Source: a bacterium (GTDB lineage: Bacteria; Zixibacteria; MSB-5A5; CAIYYT01). From it: a stretch of DNA of 64,000 nucleotides. Each line of letters opens with the position of its first letter. Within the stretch, counting starts at the first letter, position 1. The stretch spans positions 1 through 64,000 of the forward strand of contig JADJGC010000008.1 of assembly GCA_016708315.1 (NCBI GenBank). Direction: 5' to 3'. The translations under genes were made by a program, and so were the position numbers. The notes under the pieces were generated by a model, which did not search any database, was not told the DNA's origin, and saw nothing but the letters and a program-made list of their open reading frames with translations. This document shows, piece by piece, positions 12,301 through 24,300 of the stretch.

Positions 12301-15300
12301 ATTAGGTAGATTCCGCCGTAACCGGGCAGTCCGGACTGAACCTGCACTTGCACGGGCGCAGTGAACGTGCCGGGCTGGGTCAGCACCGTTGGGGCAGGCA
12401 ACTGGCTGGTGAATGTGCGATGGACCGGCGCGCTGGGCTGATAATTGTTCTTTCGCGCCTGAAACAGGAAGGACCGGCTGGCGGAAACCGTGATGGGCTC
12501 GGAATACGCGATCATCGGCCGGTTTGTGCTGGCTGCCCCGCCGCCGGCGTCTCCCTCGAAATACACGACTTGGGCTCCGATGGTGTTTCCGTTGGCCGCC
12601 GTCAGAGTGATTGGACCGGTGGAAAGGACCTGGTCTTGAGGCGTCAACACCGGAGGGTCGGTTTGAAACAGATAATTGAAAAAGTTGGTCGTGCCACCGG
12701 TATAGATGGCCTGCAATGAAAGGATCCCTGGCGGCCCGCCCGGCAAGGACCCATCGAAGGTGATCGGGTCGGTGTAGGCTTGCCAAGGCCCGCCGCTTGC
12801 CGAAAAGAAAACCGGTTCATTGTTTGGCGAGGTCAGTGTGACGGTGATCGCATTGGAATAAGTCCCCGGTTGAGGCGTGACGGCCAGCGGCGGCACAGAG
12901 GTGTACGTGTTGGTGTGGGTCTGCGGATAATAACCTTCACGCATCGCCAGCCATTTGAAAGTGGTGGTCGCATTGATCGGCACCGGACTCGTATAGAGCG
13001 TGCTATTCGTGTCGGGTGTGCTCCCGTCGGTGGTGTAGTAAACGATCAACGGTTTTGGATTGATCGGGAAGAGTGAGGAAACCGCTGGGACTTGAAACAC
13101 GGGTGTGTTGAACAACTGATCAGCGGGCGTGCTCAGGTCCCGGACGTAAAACCGCAGCGTATTGGTGATCGCATCGGATGATTCCCAGTCCGTTGCCGTG
13201 GCCCTGACGATGTATTCGCCCGTCGCATTAGCAGTGTAATTGCCCAGCGGCTTGCCAGTACTGCTGGAGAGGGGCACGCCCCTGGTTTCGTTCGTTCCCG
13301 CCGGATGCGTCACCACGATGGAAACGCCCGGGATCGGCTGCGGCAGTTCGACGAACGCGGTGACCCAATTGGTATAATCGCCGGTGGTCAGTTGCGTGGG
13401 TCTCGGAAGTTTCTGGATGTACTTCCGCTGCACGCTGGCGCTGTTCTGATAGCCGATCTTTCGGGCCTGGAAAGTCATGAAGCTCCGGTTGGTGACGGTG
13501 ACCGGTCCCGTATAGAGGTTGGTGAGATTGACGGTGTCGTAGCCTGAAGCGCCAAGCGAGTAATACACGTGCGCGCCAGTGGTGACCGTGGACGCCGTGA
13601 CGGTCAGGTTGGAATAAACCGTCTGGTTGGTCGGTGAGACTTCGGGCGTGGCGGCCGCGAAGCTGATCGTAAAAGAGTTGGTTGGACCGAACCCGCTGGC
13701 GTTGGTGTAGGTCGCGCGCAGTGTGCCTGTCCCGGCGTTGAACCCATCCATCGCAATCGGTCCGGAATACTCGTGCCAATCGGTCGTGTTCGTGGAAAAG
13801 AAAATTCGCGCGCCGGCCGCCAGCGTGCTCAACGCGAATGTGGTGGCGTTCGAGAAGACGCCTTGCGGCGGGTCCAGGGTGATGCCCGGCACCCAGGAAT
13901 AAGTGTTGGTGGCATATTGGGGCGCGTAATAATCGCGTGTGGCCAGCCAGCGGATCGTTGTGTCGTTGGTGATCGTGATGCTCCCGGTGTAAGGGGTCGA
14001 GTTGGTGGTCGGAATGCTCCCGTCCGTGCCGTAGTAAATCCTAAGCGGTCTGGGATTGGAAATGCTGCTTTGCGCGGTGACGATCAGATTCGAGGAACTG
14101 AACGCCCCGCTTGGCGGCGTCACCTTGAGATCGCCGACCGCAAAATTGTAACTGCGCGTAGCGCTGCCCGACGGCAGCCAGTTCGCCTTGGTGGCGGTCA
14201 GCCGGCACTCGCCCGATTCGTTGATGTTGATGAGCGCCGTATCGGAACTGCTTGCGTAAGTGACCAGTGCTCCACTTGGCGTCAACAACTGGAACGTGGC
14301 GCCGTAACCTTCGAGTCCCGAATTCACTGTGATGGCTTTTTGGTTGGTGAACGTGCCCGAAGGCGTCACGAACTGCGGTGAAGGCAGGACGCCCGAGAAG
14401 ATGCGCGTGACTCGATCGGAGAAGAGATACCCGTCCTTGCGCCCTTCGAATATGAGCGCTCGGGTATTGCTGACACCAATCGGTCCCCGGTACAGGTTGG
14501 TAATTGCCGAAATGCCGGGTGTTTCCCCGCCGTCATTGCCGATAGCGAAATAAACACTCGCCCCCGGCGTTGTTGTAGTGGCCGTGACGGACACAGGCGG
14601 GCTTTGACTGGCTGGCTCAACGGCGAGGTCAGCGACCTTGAAGGTGTAGGTCACTGTGTTGGTAGGGCTGATCACCGGTCCTGTAATCGTGTAAGCCTGG
14701 ACCACAGCAACACCGTTGGAGACGCCATCCAGCCCAAAGGACGCGGCGTATGGCATCCATTGCCCATCGTTGATGCGGTAGTAGATGGCCGAGTTGGTGT
14801 TGTAAGGTGTCATGGTCACCGTGATGGCCTGATGGTTGGTACCCGACAAAGGACTGATTACCAGGCCGGGGGCGTAAGTGTATTGCCGATCCAGATATTG
14901 AGAAAGGTATCCCTGGCGCGTGCCCATGAACCGGAAGTGGGTTGTGTTGGTCACCGTAATCGGACCGGTGTAAATGAAGGTGCTCCCCATTGCGGGCAAC
15001 TGTGCCGTCAGGGAGATGGCATCAAACCAGGCATCGATCCAACCGCCGCTAGTGAGGGTCCCGATCAGGCGCACGCGAACGGTGCGCGTGCCAGTCGACG
15101 CCGTGCGTGTGTCGGTGTTCTGCTGCCAGGTTGTTCCGGCATAGTTGCCGGAGTCGTACTGGCTCAGGACCACGCCGCCGTCGTCGCGATACTCGACGAT
15201 GGTGCGGGCCTGGTCGCCTCCAGACTTCACATAACCGGAAAAGACAAACACCGCATTGCCAGCATCGACGGCGTCAGCGTCGGCCGAAACATCGACGTCC

Positions 15301-18300
15301 TGGTAAAGCTCCGCGCTGCCGCCGCTCGTGTTGGGGTTGAAATAATAGGTCCCCTCGTAAGCGCTTCCGCTTGAGCGCGTCCAGTTGCCCGAGGCTTTCA
15401 CCCAGCCCGGGATATCGCCGCCGGCCAGAGCCTCTTCGCAACCGGGATTGACGATTTGCCCGGCCGCGCTGGGGACCGTGCCATCCACGGTATAATAAAT
15501 CGTCATCGGCTTGGGATTGCCACCGCGTGAGGCGACCACTTGCAACGGGTCGCTGAAAGTCTGACTGGGCGGCGTCACTGCAAGATCGGCGCATTGAAAG
15601 GTAAACGTCGCGTTCGCGACCGGCGAAGGCAGCCAGTTCGATTTGAATACCTGGAGCTGATAGACCCCAGACTCGTTGATCGTGAAGCTGGTGATGTGGC
15701 TGCTGGCGCTGTTCGTTACGGCCGTGCCGCTGGGATAAGTCAGGACAAACGACTGTGGCGTGTTCGAGAGCGTCGAGCCGACGGAGACGCTCAATGGGCC
15801 GTAGTACGTTCCCTCCGCCGTGATGAAGTACGGCGCGGGCAGTCGCCCGGAGTACGTGCGCATGATTTGGCTGCTGGTCTGGTATCCATTCTTGCGCGCT
15901 TCAAAAATGAACTGCCGTGTCGAAGCCACCGTGATGGGGCCTGTGTAGAGGTTTGTGATCGCGCTGGCTGAGGCGTTGCCTCCGGAAACATCTCCCATCG
16001 CGTAGTAAATGACGGCGCCCTCCGTGGAATCCGATGCGTTTATCGTCAGCGTCGCTGGCGGCTCGTCCGGGAAGGACGTGCTGGGCGGCTGCACGTCGGG
16101 GTCCGCCACGCGGAACACGTAAATTGCCTGATTGGTCGGCCCAGCCGGATATTTGGTCCACACATTGACGGTTCCGCTGCCAATGCCGGTCAGGGGAAAG
16201 TGGCCGGTGTAACTCTGCCAACTGCCATTGTTGATCTTGTACTCTGATCCCGCCGGCCCGGACAAGGTCACGGTAATCGGATTGTGATAAACGCCGGGCG
16301 CGGGGTCCACCGTGATCGCCGGCATGAACGTGTAGAGATTGGTGAAGAGACTGGACTGGTACCCGTCCCGGAGGGCCAGAGTCGTGACGGTGGTCGTGTT
16401 GGTGAGAGGAAACGGTCCGGTGTATCGGAATGTTGAGCTGGGCTGTGCCAGGCGCGCGGTGAGCGAGAGCGTGTCAAAATAGCCGTCGCAATTGCTGCCG
16501 GCTGCGCGCGTGGCGATCAGACGGACCCGGACGTAGCGTGTTCCAACCGGCGCGGCGCGGGAATCGGTCAACTGCAGCCACGTCGTACTCTGGCTGTAGT
16601 CGCCGGAATCGTATTGCCCCAGCACCGCGGTGTTGGCGGTGTCGCGGTACTCGACCACAATCCGGGACCGGTCACCGTCGCCGTAGCTGCGGACGTAGCC
16701 GGAGAAGTCGAAGGTGACGAGGCCAGCGTCAATATCGGTCGCGTAAGAACTGACGTCCACGTCCTGCCTCAACTCGGCGCTGGTGGCCACGCCGGCGAAG
16801 AAATAATAATTCCCCGAGTGAGGCACCGGCGCTCCGCTGCGCTGGGTCCAGTTGGCCCCCACGACTTCCGTCCAGCCCGGGATGTTGCCTCCAACCAGCG
16901 CCAGATCGTTGCCCGGGTTGGTCAGCAAATTGGGCAGGTCGCCTGCTTGTCCGGGCACCGGCACCGACTGGTCGAGCGTGTAATAAATGGTCACCGGCTT
17001 CGGATTGATCGAGTCCCACGTGTAATAAAGCGTCAAGGGATTGTAGAACGGGCCGGCCGGCGGATTCAGCACGACGTCCGTGATCTCAAAGCTGTAGGTG
17101 TTCGTGGCCGGATCCGAATCGATGGAACCGATCCGGCGCATGATGAGAGCATATTCTCCGGTTTCGTTGATCGTGAATGTGACCGTGTTGTTCGTTCCGG
17201 TCGTGCTGGACATCAAGATGGATCCGCCCGGTGCGGTCAGGATGAACTGACCGCCGTAATTGTCCCCGGACTCTACCGTGATCGTGGCCGGCCCGGGGAA
17301 AGTGTCTGCCTCGGTCACGAACCGGGGCATTGCGATTTTCGCCGCATAGCTGTTTGTCACCGGCTGGCTGTCCAGGTAATCGGCCTTGCGAGCCACGAAA
17401 ATGAGCGTGCGGGATCCCTCCAAGTTTAGATCGGCCGTAAAGAGGTTTGTGGCGTCTGCCAGAGCGGGCATGCTTCCCATCTGGTCTCCGATTGCGTAAT
17501 AGATGCTGGCGTTGGTCGTGGCCGATGTTGCCGAAACTGTGTACGGCCCGCTGACCTGGCCGCTCACCGGCGTAACAATTGGGGCTGCAGCCTTAAAGGA
17601 AACGGCGGTGACGTTGGTTTCTGTGCCTGCTGTGGAATAGGCCCGGATGGTTCCGCTGCCATCAGCTATGCCGTCCAGCGTGAACGGTCCCTCGTACGTC
17701 TGCCAAGATCCATCAGCGACGGAGTATTTCAGGTCGCCTCCGCCATTTATGGCGAACATGGTGGCGTTGGCGAACTGTCCCGATGGCGTGACTACGATGT
17801 CCGGCGCGTATGTGTAGGTGCGGGAAAGGAATTGGGGACTGAATCCGGAGCGGGTGGCCATGAACCGGACTGTCGCGTTGCTCGCCCCGATTTGGAGGGG
17901 CGCGGTGTAGGGAATGTCCCCCCCGTTCGTGGCGAACGTATAAAAGATGCTCATCGGGCACGTGTGGCTGGCCGTGACGGTCAGCGGCGCCGTGGCGAAG
18001 GAACTGGACTCTGGCGTGACGACGAGATCGGAGACAACGAAAAGGAGATTGGTGCTGGTGATTGTCGTGGTGTTGCCGGAGAGCAAAGCCAGTTGGGCTT
18101 TGTAGATCCCACTGCCTTTGGCGGCGAAACTGACGTTGGTCGCCGTGCTCAAAATGTTGGTGAGCGAACCGTCCGGGAAAGTGATCTTGTAGATGCCGCC
18201 CACGCCGGAGGGTGAGCGCAGCCCGATGTCGATGGGTGCGGTGATCACCGGGCCGGGCACCACGAACTCCGGCGCCTGCACTTTGGTCCCGACGGAGACG

Positions 18301-21300
18301 TAATTGATCTCCAGTTCGTCGCTCGGCGCGAACCCCGTTCGAAAATTCTTGAACCGATAATTGCTGGTCTCCGGCGGGACAATTGGATTTATCGCCACCG
18401 GGCTGCCGCCGGTAACCGATGCTGAAGTGCTCGGCCAGGCGGCCCGTGTGTAGCGGACTTCGTTGGCGGCTTGCGCCAGCACATAAAGCGCCGGATCCTC
18501 CTCGCGGTAGAACGTGACGTTCTCAAGCGAGAACCCCGGGTAGTGGATGCCAACATCCACATGGAGCGGCGTGTTCCCCGCGCCAGCTGTGGAGTACTTC
18601 TGCTGGTCGTTGACGTAATAGTATATGGTCCCGCTGCGGCGCTCCACCCGCAGCCGGTCTCCTTCGACCACCGGACCGATGTTCGCTCGCTGGCTGCCGT
18701 TCTGATAGACGTAGGCGTAGGTCGTTCCATAACCGGGCGAAGACGTGTGGATGGCGTACTGGATGTCGCCGTATCCGTAGCCCGAGTCCACCTCATCCAG
18801 CCCCATCATGAAGTGCATGCCCATGTACGCTCCCCCGGCGGAGAGGTACGGGCTGCGGTTGATCACACATTCCACCGCGCAGTCGCCGCTCGAAGATTCC
18901 GCGGAGATGGCGCCGCTGTCCCAGGCACTGGTCGAGATTGATTTTTGAACGCCGATACCCTTGTTGGTCAGCCCGTAGACAGACGTCCAGGTGATGGGCT
19001 TGCCCCGGAGAACGACAGGATTGGGGGACTGGAGCTTATAGTGCCAAGTATTCGTGGGGCCGCCCGAGACGAAGGCAGCCAGCGCAACGTTCCCTCCGGC
19101 GTCGCCTTGGGTAATCTGAATGCCTGGGTTGGGGAGGTCCACGCCCTCCGTGGTCCTGCCAACCAAATAGCACGGACCGATTTTGCCGCCCATGTTCCAG
19201 AGCGCCACGTCCAGGTGAAGGGGTCCAGTGGATCGGGAGGATGAGGTTCCCACGATCGTTCCGTTGAGCTTGTAATAGATCAGGTCGCCCTTCCGCTCGA
19301 CGCGGGCGACGTCCCCCGCGGTATAACGGCTGATGCTCGTGCGGATCGCCGTGCCGTTCTCGTAGATATCCACCAGACCGTCATTGCGGAAGTAGAGCGC
19401 GTATTGAATATCCGTGTAGCTGCTGCCCGAGTCGACAGCGTCCAGGCCCAGCATTTTGTGGGTTGTTGCGTCGGCAATCACGGCCTCTGCATAACCGTCT
19501 CCGGCGCTTGCTTCGGCGGAAACAAATCCGCCATCCCAGTTGTTGGCACTGGTCTTCTGCGGGAGTCCATCCGTATCGAAACTGGCGTTGGTCAGGTTCG
19601 TGTAGGTGATCTGCCGGGCGGAGTAGGTCTCAAGCGGTCCTCCGTTGAGATTGTAGTAGATCGGGAGGTTCGCCGGGTTGCTCAAGCGGACCCCGAACGG
19701 CTCGATGAATGTGCCGGATCCCGGCCGGGCTGCGACTCCGTCGGCGCAACTCATGCGCGCTGTGATCTGGAACAAACTCGCATAGCCGGACGCGGCGCTG
19801 ACAGCGATCTGGCACGGAATTCCTGCGGTTGCCGGAAACTGCACGCGGCTGTGGGTCTGGCCATCGGCGTTGTCGTTCAGGGCCACGAGCGAAAGCCCGT
19901 TGAGGACGGAACCTGTGTAAACGGCGAGCAGGGTGTCAGCCGGACTGCCTTCGGTGTCGATCGTGAGGATTCCCGTGCATTCGGGCGTGAACGTGTACCA
20001 AACGCTGTTGCCGTGGAAGCCCGGTTCGTTGCTCTCCCGGGTGGCCGCTTCCAAAGTCCCGGCGCTGGTTATTTCGTTGGTGAGAGCAATGCGATTGACA
20101 AACGCGTCATTGGCCGGATAACCGGGGAAAAACCTCACGTTCATGACGAACGGTCCAGGTTGCTGCCCATCGACACAGATCGTGTATTCGGTGTTCGCGT
20201 TAATCCACCGTGCCACCGTGACATTCGTGCCGGCTGCATAGGCTGAGGGCGTGGAGTTGAAACCAGTGTAAAGAGCCACCGCGTGCGTGGCTGGGCTTTC
20301 AACCGTAACCTCCATCACGCCGTCCTGGGGCTGCGAGAATTTGTACCAGAGATTGCGGTTGGCGGCGGCTCCCGACAGCCAGCTTCCAAAATTCTCACCC
20401 TCGTTCCAAGCCATGGTCGTGCTGCCCGCCAGCCGGGTGAAACTGCAACTCTTGTTTCCCAACTGGTTCGTGCCCGTCAGGGTGATGCCCGCCCGATTCG
20501 CGTACAGGTCGTTGGCGGGGGCGCCTTGAACGTCGATATTGAAATTGATCCCGCCGATGTCCTGTCCGACGACGGCTCTCGTGTCCACCTGCGCCTTGTA
20601 CGTATAGGTCTGGTTCTGTGTGGCGTAGAAGCTGACCGCGGCGTTCTGGTCGTAGTAATCATCGTTGACCGCGACGACGGCGCTGGATCCCACACTGGAG
20701 AGATTGCCCACGCGCAGAATGGTGTTGAGCGGAGTCCCTGCCAGCGAAACCTCCGTCAGTCCACCGTAGGCGGGCGGGAGAAAATTCCACCACAGCGTTC
20801 CGCCCGTGTAGGAGCCTCCGAGCCAGTTGGCAGGATTGCTTTCGGCTTCCATGCTCGCCGCGATGTTGTGGGCTGCTTCACGGAGGGTGTAGGTATAATT
20901 TGTGAGGGTGAACTCGGCGATCGTTTCAGTCGTGATGTTGGTCGTAAACGCGACGAATGGACCGGGGTAATTGTTGTGGGAATCCGGCTCCTGGAGCAAG
21001 AGGTCGAGATTCACGCTGCCACAGCCGACGTCGGTGGTGGTCCCGTCCACTACGATCCGGTATTGGCTGCCTTCGGTCACCCAAAGGGTGACTTTGCCGT
21101 TGCCCGAGTAGCCACTCCAACTACTGCTCCCGATGCCAGTTGACGATGACTTGATGCCGACCTGGGTTTTGTAGGCGGATTTGGTCGTGTCCACAGTCAG
21201 GCGACCGCTGACGGGTGCGGTGAAATTCCACCACACGGAGCGTCCAGAGATGCTGACCCCCGTGATGTTGGCCAAGCTGTATTCGCCGCTTTCGAAAGTG

Positions 21301-24300
21301 GCCCCGAGGCTCTGGCCGGCCACCGCCATCGTGTAGTTGCGCACCATCGCGTTGCCGTTCGGCAACTCGATGTAGGAAACATTGGTGGCCCAAGCCACGC
21401 TCGTCGGGCTGTAAAAGGAATCGTTGCCGGGAGCGGTGACACAGTCCACATCGAGATTGATGGTGCCGTAGCCGGCATCGGCGCCGCTGATGCCATCGAT
21501 GCCCAACTGCCAGACCGAACCCGCCGTCAGGAAGACAGTCAATTTGCCGGTGCCATTAGAGTAATCCCATGCGCTCATCACTCCGTCGCCGCTGGCGTGG
21601 AGGCCAACCTGCGCCTTGAAGGTGGATTGGGTCGCATCAAAGGAGTACCAGCCGTTGACCGGCGCGGTGAAGCGCCACCAGACCGTCCGGCCCGACGAAT
21701 AACTGTTGCCGTTGTCATAGCCGAGATTGCGCTCCGAAGATTGCAGCGTGGCGTTGTCATTCCAGGCCGCGATCCGGGCTGAGTAGTTTGTGTAGTAAAC
21801 CGTGCCGTTCGGTGCGGTGACGTTCATCGGGACAGGATTGAAGCCGATCGGAAACCAGTTCGCGTAATCGTCGTTCGGCGGAGACGTTCCACAGTCCACG
21901 TCCAGATTGACGCCACCGTAACCGGCGTCGGCTCCGCTGATGCCATCGATGCCCAGTTCCCACACAGAGCCCGCCGTCAGGAACACAGTCAGTTTGCCGG
22001 TGCCATTGGCGTAATCCCAAGCGCTCGTCACTCCGTCGCCACTGGCGTGGAGGCCGACCTGTGCCTTGAAGGTGGATTTGGTCGCGTCGAAAGTGTACCA
22101 GCCGTTGACCGGCGCGGTAAAGCGCCACCAGACAGTCCGGCCCGACGAATAACTGTTGCCGTTGTCATAACCGATGTTGCGCTCCGAAGCCTGCAACGTG
22201 GCGTTGTCATTCCAGGCCGCAATCCGCGCCGCAAGATTGGTTGCGGTCACCGTTCCGTTGGGCACATTCGTGGTCAACACCACTTGCGAGAAGTCAATTG
22301 ACTGCCAGTCCGCGTAATCGTCGTTCGCCGGCATTTCGGGTTGAGTCACCGTCATCTGAAACGGTTGCCGGTACTCGAAACTGGCCTGGAGGTAATAGGT
22401 CGTCCCAGCCGCGGACGTGAATTGCATGCTGTTGGCTGAGGCTGCTGAACTGTAAGTAATCGTGTTGAAGTGGTCCGCAGCAGGATACAGCGCCAGAGCG
22501 TTCCGGTTCGTTGAAGACAAAGTGATGATCGTGGTCCCGGACTTGGTCGCCGTAAACTTGTACCATAGCGTGTCCCATCCGGTGCTGATCCGGTCACGCT
22601 CGCCGTTATAGCGTGACGCACCCCAGGAGTTGCCGGTCGCGTTCCCTACAACGTTGGTAACCCAAACCGTGCCGTTGGGTAGCGCATAAGAAGTGACATT
22701 GGTTCCAAGCAGGATGTCTTGAGCCGCCCAAGGATCGTCGTTGCCGGCACGCAACACCCGCTCATAAACGGAGAAGTTGAACAGCGAGTTGGTCGTCAAC
22801 GGGATGACGCTGAGGTCGTAAGTGGTCGCCGGGTTGCTAAAGAAAATGAGCGCATCGTCGTCGGTGCCCTTGAACGTTTCTCCCTGCCACGCCGCGAAGG
22901 TGGTGTGCGCGACGGGCAAGCCGTCATAGATGCGCAGATCGCGAAGCGTGCCGCCGCACTTGCTCTGGCCGTTGCCGGTTCCGATGTAGGAGAGATAATA
23001 GCTGTCGACGCTCCAGATGGAGGCCCGGTCGATCACCTTGTTGCCGTCCACCCACAGCGTCAGCTTGTTCACGTCGCACTCAACGGCGATGTAATATTCG
23101 CGACCCGGAGTGAGACTGATCCCGGAGGAATAAAAGCCGCCGCTGTAATAACCCAGCATCCGATCGGAATTGCGCACCTCGACGAACCGATAGCTGGAAG
23201 AAGGCGACCCCATTACGGTGTTATAGGTGGATCCACTGCTCACGCCGTAGGTGTAGTAAAACTCCATGCGAAACTTTGGACCGTGGTGTTTGGGAACTGT
23301 GAACCACTGGCTGGCGTCGGGTGCCATGTACACTCCGCCAGTGCCGTAGGTGATGCCCGACGAGGTGGCGCTTCCGTTGATCGTGATGCTCCCGGCGGAG
23401 AGCAATTCCTGGAGCGGGCTGCCCCATTTTGTGTGCAGCGGATACCAGGCGGTCAACTGGTTGTTGTAGATGACCAGGCTGAGGTTGGTGTTGTCCGTCG
23501 TGGTGTAGGACCACCAGAGAGAGTTGGTTCCCGAAATCGCGTAGTTGTCATTGAACTCCGCTCCGGCGTTCTGCAGGGCGGTGATCGCGTCCGGTTCTCC
23601 TGCTTCGAGTGTGGCATCGCGGGCGTTGCCGCTGGCACTGCTGCGCACCGCTGTGTTGGCCGAGTCTGCGAACAGGGCATAGGATTCGGCGCGATTGTCG
23701 TTGCCGGTGGCCGCTGGCACACTGCTGTCTTTTTGATTGAGGTCCAGGCGGAAAGCACCCGAGTTTCCGCGCACCTGGATGTGGTAAGTGACGCCGGCAT
23801 CAGCGGTGAAACTCGCGTAGGAATTGCCGTCAGCGTACACGGAACTGTTGGCCCGGTTGACCAGTGCGTTGACGGCGTCGCCGGTGTAGACTGAGACCGC
23901 GTGGGTCCCGATGCCGGGCGTGATCAACTTCAGCATGACCGGTCCGGACGCGGGCGCTGTCCAGCGATACCAGAGGGTAGCGGTTCCGTTCGGCTCCCCA
24001 GTCTCGGCTGTGGCGTTGTAATGGGCGCCATACAGAGTGAACTGAGAGTTTGTGCCTGCCGGGGCTGGAAGAATTGTCGAACTCAGCACGATGGCATTGG
24101 TGAAATGGTCGTTGGAGTGCCGCCGCGGTTGCGCCACCAGCAGCTTGGTGAAGCCCGGCGCGGTGAACGCATCAATCTTGATCTTGTATTCCGTGTCCGG
24201 AACCGGCGTGAAGTTGATTCGGCTGGTTGACAGGCCGTCGGCGTTGTCGTTGTAAGCGACCGTGGTCAACGCGTTGACCGCGTCTCCGGTGCAAAGTGAG

